Source: Puffinus mauretanicus (taxonomy: Eukaryota > Chordata > Aves > Procellariiformes > Procellariidae). Taken from it: 64,000 bases of DNA. Position 1 is the stretch's first letter; every line of letters starts with the position of its first letter. Below are positions 11,901 through 24,476 of this stretch, in pieces. The translations under genes and the position numbers were made by a program. The stretch covers positions 806,001 through 870,000 of the forward strand of contig JAJKFH010003354.1 of assembly GCA_023333565.1 (NCBI GenBank). Direction: 5' to 3'. Under the pieces are notes generated by a model. That model did no database searches, was not told where the DNA came from, and saw only the letters and a list, made by a program, of their open reading frames with translations.

Positions 11901-14900
11901 CTTGCTGGAGAAGAGAATCTATGAGAATAGCTGGGACTAAGCCTATCGCCTGGTATTTGCAAAAGCTGGGAATTAACTGACAATTTACGTTGTCCTCTTC
12001 TGTTTTGTTTTTGAAGATTACAGATATAAAAAGGATGAGCTGTTTAAAAGACTGAAGGTGACTACTTTTGCCCAGTTGGTATGTATATTTCCCTCTCTGG
12101 CCTCTGAAAGTTGTTGTCTTTTGTGAACAGCATTTTTGCTTTGTCTAAAGTGTTTTATGTACTTATGTAGCCTTAGCGTGTAATTCCTCTGTATTGGCTT
12201 TTTCCTGCCCTCATAGATTTCCCTTAATAAAAGCAAACCATTCAGGCCAATGTTTTCAGAGTAGTCAAATGCTTTTAGGGGCACATTGTAGTTTGTAGTG
12301 ACTCTGTCTTTGAAATTTGTTCCCTATTTTTTTTTTTCCATTAACTTAAGAGGATCTTCAAGCCTCTTACAAAGAAAAGGGCTATGTAAAGTAGTATTCA
12401 AATCTGATCTCATGGAGCTTTGTGTCAAGCAGTCACAGCCTGAAGCCATCCCTAATGGAGGGAAGGTTGTGACTTCAAGGTTTTCTGCATATTTTTTTAA
12501 TTAAAAAGTAATTAATCAAAATACTAAAAAAATGGAGAATCTGATAGTAAATAAAGAGCTGTGTGTTGCTTCTATGTTGGTTCAAGAAAATTAGGAAAAA
12601 CTAGAAAAACACAAGCTTTCTTCAAAGGAGAGAAGGAAAAGGAAGGTTAAGCTTGCAGATATCGAAGGAGTGGGTCTCTGCAGCATCGTATCTTTAGTTG
12701 TCCTGGATTGTTGAGGCCGATCCTGTGACTCACTGGTGTGGTGAACTGATTGAGTATGTGAATATCTCAGGTCTGCTCTCACAGGCCGATTAACCATGTG
12801 CAATTTTATCCAATGTAGTGTATGTTCTGAAATATTTCAGTGACTGAACTTCATAAAAGTCAGAAAACATTCTGGTATTTAATATTGCCAGCACAGCATA
12901 CTTAGCTTTGCTTTATTCTAAGGTTGAGCGTTCTTTTTTTTGCTACAACTTCCATTTAATAAAAGGACGTACTTGCAGTACAGGCATCATATATGCACCT
13001 ATATGTGACCTTGAAGTCCAGTAGAAGTTGCGTTGAGTTACATGTGTTTTGGCTTAAGGATTGTTTCTCCTTAAGCTGATCCCCGCTGTCTTTCATTGAC
13101 ACCGGTGTGTGCATATCAGGGTATCGTTGCTTGCTTTTGTTTCCTGCAGGTCATCCAGGTTGCCTCTCTATCTGATGAAACCTTAGAAGTGACAAATGAG
13201 GAGATGCACAAGCTGGAAGGTAACAATATTTATTGTAAGCACAAAGAGAAAGAGCTGTAGATCACTGCCATATGGTGAACAGTGTCCTGACAGACATAGC
13301 TGACTATTCAGCAAGTCTTTTAATCAGGAGGAAAAAATAACTTAACCTGTGGCCTGCAGCCATTCCACTTTGGGAACAGAAACACTCCTAAAACAGAAAG
13401 GCTTGCAAATAAGAAAGACCTCGTGCTCCCAAGTTTATTGTAGTAACTCAGTAGGTGTCATGCATCAAGAATTACATTTTTATCGAATTCTTAAAATGAG
13501 ATCTTGAGCCCTTAAAAATCATATGGCTCTTTATTAATCCTTATAAGAGGATGAAGATAAGGCTGTCTTTAAGAGACACACTTTCTTCTAAGAATAGAAA
13601 TTGGGCTTAAAACCTGCTTGTTTATTTCCTGCAGCATTTTAACTCTTTGTACCCTGTTCTCTCCCCAGATGGTGATTCTGCTGCTCCAGATGCAGACGCT
13701 GAACTCACGGCAGGGACAAATGGGAAAGGAAGCCCCGATGAGAGACCTAGTCCGGTCCTGTTCATAAAAAACACAGGAGCTGGGGAATCCTATCGGTCCA
13801 CACTGCAGAGGTGCCTGATAATATACACAGTTTTCTTCCTGCCTTAGCAGATAATTGTTTTTACCCAGCTAGTTATTTTAAATTGCTACTACTGGCTTTA
13901 TGTTGTATTTCTCATTAAAGCCTGATTTTGCACGTCCGGGGATGTGAGCAAGAGAGAGCGTTGGCAGGTTTTCCTGTCTGAATGAGTTTGGTTTGCAGCT
14001 GTAACCCAACGCTTTTGCTACCTGATGATTGTCTAAATGGCTGACAAGGAAATACGTTTGTGGGATTTGATCCAGGTCCCTGGGTTCAAGAATCCATGTT
14101 AGAAACTCCTCTGGTAAACTCAGTAATGTGCCTTCCTGATGATCTTAACGGATTGTCCTGTGAGTGAGAATAAGAGTCCAATTTTCAAACACAATGCATC
14201 GCTGGTCAAGGTCGGAGATACCAGGAAGGCACTGTAAGAGGAAGCTTTGTCTCAGCCCTTCCCTTGCTGTACCTGTGCAAATGTTCTCAGAAGAGTTGAG
14301 ACGCTAGCCTGACAGGCTTGGCCATCGCGTATCAAAGCCATCGATTTAGTGACCACTGAGAGTATCTGGAGGTTTCTGTTCATCATCCAATTAGTGATGA
14401 AATGGAAATCCTCTGCATAGCACTGTAGATGACTGACAGTTATTTACTGTGTCTGACTTGCTGAGATCTCACCATTGGCAGCTTCTTAGAATTATTCTCC
14501 CTCACCCGAGTCACTTAGGACATTGAATAAAATTCCTGGACTTGACTGATCCAGAAGAGTACGGTACATTCACATAGCAAAGCTGTACTCTGTTTATTTT
14601 TTATATTGATAAAAATGAAATCCGTCTCTTACCATGTACTGGAAAGCCTGAAATAGACTCTCTCCATTGTTATGTGGTGTCTGGCTGTACTGGAATGTAA
14701 ATGGGCTATTGGAACAGTCAGTGGAAAACCGCTCTGACCTGGTGAAGAGGTATGGAAGTGTTCAGAGTGAGAGCTTGCATCATAACCTCCTCTTTCCTCT
14801 TGTAGCGTGATAAGTGGCGTTGGTGAACTGGATATAGAAAAGGACACTCCGAAGAACGTGGATGCTCCAAAGAAAGTGGACGCTCAGGCTAAAGATACGC

Positions 14901-17285
14901 CTTATCCCGACTGCCCCTTCCTGCTTTTGGACGTACGAGACAGAGATGCGTACGACCAATGTCACATTGTTGGAGGTGAGGAGGCCAGAATCCCACTGCA
15001 GCCTAGTGTCGGTTGGGGTCGTATACTCAGCTTTTTGTGTCATCTTCTGGCTGGTTTCATTTTTTCCCCCAAGGTGGAACATCACTTGGGGGTACTCGGT
15101 ATTCATCCAGTACACCCATCTTTCCTGGAGAGGGATGAGGGGACTGAGCTGATGTTAATCCTTTATTCAGTCTGTTGAACTCTAACAAGTCTGTGTCAGT
15201 TGTATTCCAGGTTGTGTGACGGCTGGTGTTCAGCCGCTATATGATTTTTCTCTCTTTTTTTTTTGTTTGGTTTTTTTTTTTTTTGTTCTCCTCTACAGCT
15301 TATTCCTACCCTATTGCAACGCTGTCTAGAACCATGAACCCATATACAAATAGTATTCTGGAATATGTATCCTTTACATATAAAGTGCTGGAATAAAAAA
15401 AAAGAAATTGGGGGGGTGTTGGTGGGGGCTTCCAAAAACAATGGGAGCTATAGCAGTCACTGTGACTGGGACAATGCGTAACCAACCAAATCTGGGGATT
15501 TCAAGGAGGATGGGAGGGGAGGTCCTTTACGCGGCTGTGATTACCTGGTGCGACTCCACTGCCACCATCAGATGCTGGATTCTAATTCCTCAAGGCTGTA
15601 ACACCTCTTGACTCCAGTGGGAGCTGCCCGAATTTGGCATTTCTTGGGATTTTGGCTGCTGGAAGGCAAAGCCATACTTGGGCACCCGTCCCCCGCTGTT
15701 GCTGGAGTGCTGGGCTTCTTGAGGGATGTATTCATCAAATCCTTTGGCTTCCTCTCAGCACCTTGATGGGGATTGGCTTTTCTCTGGAGGACAGAAAGAG
15801 GATTATTAGCTAGGATTAGGCTGATAATTTCCTGGGTTGTTAGCTTGTGAGGGCCACAGGGGAGAGGGGAGGTGGTAAACGAAGGTGCTTCTTGCTATTG
15901 CCTGTTATGAACCAATCGTCAAAACAGTGGTGGATACCTGCTGCAGGGGCTGCACTCCAGTGGGGGTGAGGCTGTGTCCTTCCAGTGTCTGGCAAGCCCC
16001 AGCTGCTGAGAAATCAGTTTTAAAGCACCGGTGAAGGGAAGGCATTCCTGCCTGATACTCACAAATCAAGTAGGGAGTCTCTCAGTCTCTGTTTGTTTGT
16101 GTCCCTTCTTTCTAAAAGGCATTAATGATCACCTTAAGTTTACAAATTAATCCTTAGCTCTTCTATCTATCAGAAAAATGCACATGGAAAAATTATCATT
16201 TTGTATGACAATGATGAGAGGTTAGCCAGCCAGGCTGCGACAACCATGTGTGAGAGGGGCTTTGAGAACCTGTTCATGCTATCTGGAGGTAAGAGGAGAT
16301 GGGCAGGACTCCCTGAGATCTCAGGTGGCTCGATCGAGAGCAGAGAGCAAGGGTTGCATGAGCTGGATATTGGAAAGAACTGGATATTCAGCTTTTACAA
16401 GTGTTTTACTTGTGACTGGTAAAATCACTGATCCCATCTTAGCTGGTGGTCACCGATAACGTGTGATCTGTATGTCTGCAGGCCTGAAGGTCCTGGCACA
16501 GAAGATCCCAGAAGGACTGATCACCGGCTCGCTCCCCGTGTCCTGCCAGGTCACAGCTCCCACTGGATCTGCCCGGAAAAAGACCTCTCTCAAAGTGCCA
16601 CCCGCACGTGCTGAGAATAAATGGAGATTTTCTGTAGATGATCTACAAAAGATAAAGTACTACCTGGAAGAGGAGCGCATTCCTTCAGACACTGCCAGTA
16701 AGACTCCAGCTGCTTTCTGTAGCTCTTGAGCCTGCCCTGCCGCAGTTCTCTGTTTTGCTATATTCTTTCCATGAGATTGCTGGGAGAGGGAGAATTTTTT
16801 TCCAAACTGAGAAGATCCACAATGCTGATCCCAGAGGACTTAAATCTTATATAGCTACACGATGGCAAAATCCTGGGCCTGCTGCGCGTGGGCATATACC
16901 GTTCTGCCCCCTATATTTAAATGTCTTTAGGTTTTACTGGTGATTAATAGGTTCTTCAAATTCTTAGGCCTGCACCGCTAGATAGAGACTGCCCAGAACC
17001 CTGCACTGGATTATTCATGGGTCTGTATGTTTACAGTGAGAGCTGGAGAGCCAGCGAGGGGCAACAGATCATTTCTGTGTCCTTGTACTCTGTCACGCAC
17101 GCAGTTTCTGATCTTTGGGTTTTTTTTTTTCCTCAGGCCGTCTTAGCCGTGGTTCTTCAGGGCGTGATTCCAAGGTGACAACCGTGAGGAGCAGCCCCAG
17201 TCTCCCCAGCACCGCTGACAACGTGGGATTCCTCACCGCTCGCTCGCTCAGCAGGAGCAGCCTCCAGAACAGGCCATGGAAATAA
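5911..17285 (+). CDS. CEP41: CEP41, centrosomal/ciliary protein of 41 kDa, rhodanese-like domain
   Basis: Eleven exons join in frame: 5911-5943, 6530-6593, 7694-7741, 12017-12078, 13150-13219, 13669-13810, 14806-14975, 15299-15366, 16174-16288, 16482-16697 and 17137-17285. The product is 378 aa (human about 373). A coiled, Lys/Glu-rich N-terminal part (residues about 30-75) is followed by an acidic linker and a rhodanese-like domain near 170-270. The rhodanese active-site loop reads DNDER (231-235) with no catalytic cysteine, as known for this family, so a binding role is likely. CEP41 localises to centrioles and cilia, supports axonemal tubulin polyglutamylation through TTLL6 transport, and is a Joubert-syndrome gene in humans. 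The Ser/Arg-rich tail ends in PWK. All introns use GT-AG; the 4.3-kb third intron holds a purine tract and a short element with terminal inverted repeats. Confidence 0.95.
10706..10760 (+). repeat. Pure purine tract, CEP41 intron 3
   Basis: Fifty-five bases without a pyrimidine, built from GGAGGA and AAAAGAAAAG blocks that repeat at about 25 bp. Such mirror-like purine runs can form triplex DNA; that is inference only. Confidence 0.8.
11703..11784. mobile_element. Short element with 15-bp terminal inverted repeats, LTR-end-like
   Basis: It begins TGTCGTGGTTTAACC and ends with the exact reverse complement GGTTAAACCACGACA, 82 bp overall, in CEP41 intron 3. The first 25 bases resemble the start of a common bird ERVK-type LTR, as I recall it. 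The interior is short and AT-rich. I see no convincing target-site duplication. It could be a collapsed LTR remnant or a non-autonomous element that uses similar ends. Confidence 0.6.
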
Positions 17286-17307
17286 GCAGTGGTGTCTTCT
17301 TCCACTG

Positions 17308-17837
17308 AATAAATGAATGTCCAGGTTCTGGGAACCCTGAGCAGTGCAGCCGGTCTGTTGTTTTAGGAATCCGCAGAGGAAAGCAGCGGCGGTATATAAA
17401 TGGCAGCTCGGGTAAGGCTGGGGGAGCTGGAACAGTTGACGTTTCGTAGAAGCAGGAACGGTATCGCTTTGGCAAGGCTGACTTTTAGGTGCAGTGTCAG
17501 GACAGAGTTGATATAACTGATTTTGTAGGGGAGAGAGGAAACTGGTAGTAAAGCCTGTGACCAGGAGAAACGGTTCTGTGAAGCCTGTAGTTCGGACGAA
17601 TGAATTTGTGTCTGTAACAAATACTCCCTCTGTGCTGTGCCCGGAACCGCAGACTCTGCAAACAGGAGAACACGTGCGAAGGTAAATGGGCCAGAAATCA
17701 TCTGTGACCAAAAACCTTGGTGTTTTGTAGCAGAGATACAGACATTCAGCAACTTGCCAAAATGTTGGAGAGAGGATTCCGTAAGGTTTTCTTTTTTTTT
17801 TAGATTTATGTTAATGAACAGAAGTATTTGTAATAAA
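17308..17837 (+). other. CEP41: CEP41 3' UTR with two AATAAA signals
   Basis: AATAAA occurs at 17308-17313, only 23 nt past the stop codon, and again at 17832-17837. The first is very close to the stop, so the second is the more likely main poly(A) signal; both could be used. No other feature is visible in this stretch. Confidence 0.55.
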
Positions 17838-20800
17838 GTTGTTTTTGGAAATGATGCCCAGCGTGGCACTGTAACCTGACAGTCGTGTTTACTCATGGAC
17901 AGTTTGTGAAACAATTCTGTATTTTTAAAGGTGAGCCAGAGGAGAAAATAACTGTGTTTTCCCTCTCTTCTCCTTTATTGCCTAGAAGGTTTGGCTTCTT
18001 AACTGTGCTTTTTCTGCTTTGTTCCTTGCCGTGGTTACCGAGAGCTACTGTGTGGTATTTTTGGTTCTAAATGAGATTAAATGAAAGAGTAAGGCTGCCA
18101 GATGTGCTGAGCAGGGTTTTAGCTGACATGCCGTAGGGCAAAATCATCTGCTGTGCCCCTCCTCCTGGTGTGCAGGCAGAGTATCTGCTTCGTTTCACTG
18201 TGCACCGGTGACTTGCTCCTTTTCCGACCTGCCAGAGCAGGTTGCTGGTCACTGGAGCTGCAGAAAACGACGACGTGCCGGGAGGAGCCAGTCACTCTTC
18301 TGCTGACAAGGCTGACTTCCCTACCCATCGTGCAGGCAGCTGCGAGTCGAGGTTAGGAGGCAGAATGTCATTTTTGCTTCATAAAATGCTTTTGTGACCC
18401 TTGGCGGCAAACTGCATTCTTCAGTGGAGCAGCAAATTGCTCTGCAGTTCCAGTGCCTGATAGAGGCTGGAAATTTATTCCCAGTTATGCCCTTGCCAGT
18501 GTTTTTTGAGTAGCTTCTTTAAGGTTAGGGTGGCTGAAGGGAAATTTTTTTCTGCCTTCTCACCAGGGACCACGAATCTGGTAACTGAACAGGGCATGAA
18601 GATTTTATAGAAAACAAATATCACAGCTTTCATCAAATCGGTGCTTCCACCATACCAGTATTGGCTGGGTGACCTAGAAATCCTCTGGAACTACCCAGTG
18701 ACAAAGCGGAGTTGCCTACTAGAGACATCGTAGGTGGTTACAGAGAGATCCTGCTCTCTAGCCTTTACCTACAGGATTGCTCAGCTTGGTCCAGCTTTGG
18801 CTTCTTGGTCTTGTGTTTTTTGTGTGTGCCTTTTTGGGTTTCAGTGGGGTTTTTTCCCCCCTTTTTGAAGTAGACAATCTTCAACAGACCCCAAAGTTCA
18901 CCAGTGGTGCAGATCATCAGGGGATAATTCTGGTGAAAGGGCAAGGTGAGAGAAATTGCACGTGATCTCCAGTTTGGCAGTTTAAGACTCAACATCCCTG
19001 AGCACATTTATCATGTTTATTGTGTCTCCCTGAGTCTTAAATCGGAGGAGTGCTGATACAGGGACTGGCAGTCTCATTCTGATGAGAGCCGTAACCTCAG
19101 TCCTCTCCAGAGAAGAGTGAGGTGATCAGCACAAACCTTTGATGCTGTGTAGGGATCCCCCTGAGGGAGAATGAAGGGAGAAATCGAGGGGCATAGGGCA
19201 GAGCCAGCACTTAAAATGTACTGAACAAAGTGCTTCAAAGAGCTGAATGCCCCTCTGTGTTCAAATACACATCTACATTTTTATGTGCAACGAAATGTGA
19301 TTACAGGGAGGTAACTTAAAGCTCCCAGCTTCCCAAAGAAGCCCTTGGACACTTTAAGTCGTGCAAACCAGCTCTAATTTGTACAAACTGTCCTTCCAAC
19401 CCATCCGCTAAGGATCCTGGGTTTCCATAGGGAGTGTGTGTGTACTATAAGAGTTGGGCTGGTCAAAGATTAAAAAATTAAAGAACTTATTTCAGCCCAT
19501 CCTGCGGAAGCTGGATGCATCTTACTAACTGCTCTGCTCTCTTATCTTCCTAATCGATCGCACTTCTGGAAGACTTTTTGTTGGTTTAGTTGTAGGCATG
19601 TTTATTTTGGACGAAGTAGCTTGTCCTCCTAGGTCAGACCGGTTGGCTTGCCGTGGAACGGCAGCATCGCTTCTTGAGAGAAAAGTGTTTATTTAAATGG
19701 TCTGAGCCCCAAGCGGGAGCTGCAGGGACCTGGTTCTTGACCGCATTCTTCTTCACTCGCAGCCTGGGGAAGCTGACTCACCTCTTGGGGCTTCAGGTAC
19801 TGACTGGCGATGCTATTAGGTGGCCTAATAAAATAAATAAAAGCTAAATAAAGATTTCAAAGGAGCTGAAGCATCGCAGAATGCCACGTTTAGCTTTGAA
19901 CACATAACGTGGCTCATGCAGCTGTGTAGTCTGATCTTGGTGTCCTAAGTCCGCTGCTCCTTCCTGCTCTGTACGGCACCTCCATTTTTATGTTGTCGTG
20001 AAATAAAAACATTGAACGAAGTGGCATCTCCTGCATAATTCAGTTGGTAGCTTGCCTAGGCTGGTTGGCTGAAAAATTATACTAGCTGATTGATTTAGCT
20101 GAACGTGCACAGGAGAGGTGAGAGCCAAAAGAGCCATTTATTACGTGCTTGAAAGACAGGGACCGGCACAGCACGGTGTGCGAGTGGGAGATCTTTCACC
20201 TCTATGTATAAAATGCATCCATCTGAAAACGGAGATGAGAGTAGTGGTCGCTGTGTTGGCTTAAAGTCCTGATTTTGCTCTCCAGCTGTGGGAGACAGAT
20301 CCAAAATCCCTGGCTGCTCTGGGCTGCGTGTGAACCTCCTCCTGAAACGGACGGACAAAACTAGTCCGAGCTGTTTGAGATCCTCCAAATCCAGGGCATC
20401 AAAGGAAGAACTGAATGTACTTTCCCATTGTCTTGATGGATTTGTATGGTTTTGGACTCTTGACTTGGTATTGGAGGATAGAGTTAAACTCTTATAAAGT
20501 CTGGGAGTTTTAATTGTTTAATTTAATAAAAAAGTAAATGACACCATACGGCTGAGTACTGCTTTTCAGTTTGAGCTTTGACAGCTAACGGAGAGCGTGG
20601 AGCGGCGCCTGCAGAAGTGGGGAGTCGGCAGGGGCTTGGCTCCCCTTCCCCATGGGATTGCAGCAGGTGAGGAGGGACCTTCCTACCAGCGCTGCAAGTT
20701 TGTGTTCAACCACAAAAATACGCAGAATAAACCGCGCTAACCCAATTGTCTCGTGTCCCAGAGCCGCTCCGGCCCCTGGGAGGGCTGGGGAAGGTGGGCA

Positions 20801-21099
20801 GCCCTCCTGCCAGCACGGCTGCGTGTCCGAGGTCTCTGCTTGCCCAGCGAGTGTCAGACTGAACCTCTTCCCCTTCCTCTGCCAGAGCAGAGGGAAAACG
20901 AGCACCTTCCTTCCTTTTGTGTCCCACTGTTTTCATGCCCTTTTCATCCCCTTTTCGGGCCACTGGGCCAGTGCGTGCTGTTTATATTGGCTGCCGTCAC
21001 GTGCACCCGCAGGAGCGCTGAGTCAGTCTCCGAAAAGGCTTTTCACCGTGATTTGGATAAAAAGAAAACAACAAACAGCATTTCTCATCCTTCTTTACC
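17838..21099. other. Intergenic spacer CEP41-CPA1, no gene recognised
   Basis: About 3.3 kb between the convergent 3' ends of CEP41 (+) and the CPA1-like gene (-). Frames are short and interrupted, and none resembles a known protein. There are AT-rich runs with AATAAA strings near 19825-19855 and 20515-20535, without a linked coding exon. I recognise no CR1 or LTR piece here. Confidence 0.6.
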
Positions 21100-21109
21100 T
21101 TTATTTATT
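21100..21109 (-). other. CPA1 poly(A) signals
   Basis: Two overlapping minus-strand AATAAA hexamers (TTTATTTATT on plus), about 60 nt past the CPA1-like stop codon. Confidence 0.7.
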
Positions 21110-21165
21110 GCGTTCTTTTCCCCCCGCTGCAGCTAATTCAACCGCCGCTCGGCCCCCGATCCCGG

Positions 21166-24100
21166 TTAGTAGAGATGGTCCCGCGCGTGCAGCATGATGA
21201 CCTTCAGCGCCAGCCACGTCTCCTGGGCGGTCGGGACGATCTGTTTGGCGGGGAGCAGGAACCCGTAGCGCCCCGTGTCCCGCAGCTCGAAGGTGAAGGA
21301 ATACTTAATGCCCTGATTGTACGTCCAGTCGATGGTTCCTCCGCTCGCTTGATCTGAGTGGGGAAACAACGGGAAGGATGCGAAACGTCAGTCGCTCTGC
21401 GTCGTACGGGTATTTCACGGGACCTTTTGTCTAAGCTGAGGTGCGAGTGATGATTTTGGTTTATTTTGGGGGAACCACTGCTACCCCTCGTTACTTACAG
21501 ATGGTGGTGATGATGCTGCCGTACTTGTAGTTAGTGCCGTACAGAGAAGACAGAGCTGCGACCGCCTTCTCGGAAATCTGGTGCTGGGAATACACAGAAG
21601 AGAGAAAGATGAGCCAGGGAAGGGGAAAGCCTGCGGGATACAGCCTGCAGGAGAGGTTTTTTGCTCATGCTGCAAGCAAAAAAGATGCCAAAGCTCAGTA
21701 GCCTTGGCCTGGGGGAGTCCCCACGGGCTGGCAAAGGAGCCAGGGCTTCTTCCCGGCTTGCCAGCGCCCCCTCCACGGTGCATGATGGAGGTTGCTCCTC
21801 CTTGGAGGAGGAGAGCAACCTCGCATCAACCCAGCCCCCTTCAAACCTCCGTGTCAGCCCTACCAGTTCTTTCTGGTCAGGCACTGGGGTTCTGGTGTAG
21901 CCGTAGGGGTAGAGCAGGAGCTGGGAGTAGCTGTGGATGGAGATGAAAGCCTTGATGTTCCCGTGGTTGTTCACAAAGTCCACGATGGCCTTCACCTCGG
22001 GCTCCGAGTTGGCGTAGGGTCCGTGGTACGTCTCCGAGCAGGGGTTTCTGCTGGCCCCGGGCCCTGCGGAGAAGTGAAAACACAATGTGGGTGTTTGGTG
22101 GCTTTGGTGACAGTTGAGTGGCTCAGAGAGTCACAAGGGCAAAGGGCCTTTTCCATTTCCAAGCCCAAGAGCTTTTCCCATCCTTCAGCTGCTTGGTGGC
22201 CAGCAAGGAACGCTCTTAGATGTTTGTATGATGGCTTTCATTTGTGGTCCCCACCGTGCTGGTCACTAGGGGACATCAAAGCCTTGGTGGAGCACAAACC
22301 CACGTCTCTGCCACGCAAATCCCATCTTTTCCCCAGGGGACATCAGTGGATCTTTCTGAGCCAGAAATGGCCTTAGAGCCTTCGCTAGGAGGGTGGAAAC
22401 CCCCCACAGGGTGAATGGGAGAGCTCTGACCTCCGAAATTTGCGTCCCAGTTGCGGTTGGGGTCCACACCGATGCAAGTGGAGCCCGAGTGCGTGGACCT
22501 GGTCTTGCGCCACATGCGGTTCTGAAAGGGCAGAGCCGTCTCAGCTGGTGTCCAGGGCCAGAGCTCCACCAGCCTCCAGAGGACAGGGGGCTGTCATCTG
22601 GGGTGTCTAACGGGTCATGGTGCTCCCCTTCCCACCCCGTGGAAATGTAGACAAGGAGGATTTGAGCTTTCAGAGGCCTCCATGTGCAGCACCCCAGTCC
22701 TGTTCCCCAGCCCCATCCAGCGTGGCTGTGGGAGCCGGGGAGAGGAAAGCCGGGACAGTACCTGGGTTTGGGTGAAGACGAAGCCATCCGGGTTGGTGAC
22801 GATCTCCAGGAAGATGTCCATCTTGTCTAGGATGGAAGCCAGACCTTCATCTTTCTCATGATCCAGGAGAATCTAGAGAGGATGGCGGTTTGGGGTTCCC
22901 TGGCGCTGTTGGATCACGGTCCCCTTCGTGGGGTCAGCCATTTGGCAACCGCGGTGGCTGCAGGACCTTGTGGCCCTTCGGGGACGTAAGACGTGTCCGG
23001 GAGGTGCCCATACCTTCTTGGCGAACCAGACGCCGCTGGCCTGTGTCACCCATTCGCGGGAGTGGATGCCGGTGTCGATCCAGATGGCCGGGCGGTTCGT
23101 CCCCCCTTTGCTGAACTGGAAGAGCAGAGAGGGGGGGGTTGGCTTTGCCCCTGGCCCTGCTCCCCGCTCTGGTCACCCCGTGAACCCCAAATCCTCACCT
23201 TGAGCACGTAGAGGGGGCGGTTCTCTGTCGACCGACCGATCTCGAGCTTGCTGACCAGGTTGGGGTTTTCGGCCACCAGCAGGTCCATGAAGGTGTAGAT
23301 CTGGGGGAGAGGGATGGGGGGGTCACTCCCAGCTCACCCCCTGCCCTTGCTGCACCTGGAGCAAAGGGCTTTGCGCAAGCAATTCCAGGATGCAATTTTC
23401 CCCCCAAAATGCCCCGAATCTTGCACTTTCTCACCTCGTCCAGGCTGTGGTAGGCAGCGTAGTCAAAGGTGTTGGTGGAGAGCGGCAACCGGCGGCGGCT
23501 GCGAAGCATCTCCGTCCTCTCGTGGTCCACCAGCGCCTGGGGGACATGGGGCAGGATGAGACCTCGTCCCCCGCCGCGCTGAGACCCCATGTCTCACCTG
23601 CCTCCCCTCCGCCCCCGCTGACCTGCACGTCCTCGATCATGATGGAGTAGGAGATACCGTTGGCCTCCAGGTGGGCTTTGAGGGGCTGCAGGCTGGGGAA
23701 GGGCACGCGGACATCGACGGGGTACCCGGGGCCGCGGGGTGACAGCCAGAAATCCAGCTGGAAGGGGAAAAAGCGAGATGGGGGGGGGGTCGGATCCAGC
23801 CTTGGGCTCCCCCCTGCCCCGTACCAACCTCTGCCTTGCTTTTCACCAGCTGGTCCCCATCATCCCACGTCCAGCCCCCCACCCCCAAGCCCCATCGCTG
23901 CTCTACAGCGTGGTTTGGGGGGTGCAAAGCGAGGGACACAGGCTGGGGGGGGGGGTGTCCCCAAAAGCCACCCCTGCTGCTGCACCCGGTACCTGCAGTT
24001 GCTCGAGGTTCTGCAGCTCCTGCACCTTCTGCAGCTCCTCATCGCCGGTGGGGACGATGCGCAGCACCTGGTGCCTGTGGGGTCAGGGGGTGCTGGGGGG

Positions 24101-24364
24101 GGGGCACGGGGCCAAGCTCCGGCCCCCGTGGGTCCAGCCTAACCCCCACCCCATCCATCCCCCCCACCCTGGGGATTTGCACTGAGCCTTTTCCCAGGGG
24201 GTGTCTGTGCCCCCTCGAGGCTGAACCAGCTCCTTCTGCCCCCACCGGTGCCACCGTCCCCATCCCGGCCGCCCCCCCGCCGCCGGCCGGACCCCCTACC
24301 CAACAAAAGTCTCGGTGCCAGCGGCTGCTGCCACCAGGGCAGCCAGCAGCACGAGGGCCCTCAT
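21166..24364 (-). CDS. CPA1: Carboxypeptidase A1-like secreted zinc protease (M14A)
   Basis: Eleven minus-strand exons: 24300-24364, 23993-24074, 23623-23757, 23435-23536, 23199-23300, 23014-23115, 22762-22872, 22431-22521, 21864-22063, 21499-21583 and 21166-21353; 420 aa. A signal peptide (first about 16 residues) precedes an activation peptide to about Arg110, then the M14 catalytic domain. Zinc ligands are His180, Glu183 (GIHSREW) and His307 (SIHSYSQ). Glu381 is the catalytic glutamate ([10 protein letters not shown]), Tyr359 matches Tyr248 of mature CPA, and Ile366 matches residue 255, which gives aliphatic/aromatic C-terminal specificity. Phrases such as FVGHQVLRI and [13 protein letters not shown] fit CPA1, as does its place next to CEP41. 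The enzyme is made as a zymogen in exocrine pancreas and trims C-terminal residues from dietary peptides. It is the closest paralogue to the CPA5-like gene only 0.86 kb away; the CPA1/CPA5 naming is from memory. Confidence 0.85.
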
Positions 24365-24412
24365 CGTCAGCCGAAAGAGCCCGTCCCGCGTCCCGACGGC
24401 ACCCCGGGGCCT

Positions 24413-24419
24413 CTTAAAT
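24413..24419 (-). promoter_or_regulatory. TATA-like box of CPA1
   Basis: ATTTAAG on the minus strand, about 50 nt upstream of the ATG. It is the only AT-rich hexamer in an otherwise GC-rich proximal promoter. Confidence 0.4.
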
Positions 24420-24459
24420 CCCATCGGGATGGTGGCCCCCAGCTCAGCCCCCCCGCCCC

Positions 24460-24476
24460 CAGCTGTCCCCTTTCCC
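24460..24476 (+). promoter_or_regulatory. PTF1-like bipartite site upstream of CPA1
   Basis: An E-box (CAGCTG, 24460-24465) is followed by a TC-box (TTTCCC, 24471-24476), their starts 11 bp apart, one helical turn. This is the layout bound by the pancreatic PTF1 complex (PTF1A with RBPJ/RBPJL) in acinar enzyme promoters. It lies about 100 bp upstream of the ATG and 40-60 bp upstream of the TATA-like box. Confidence 0.6.
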
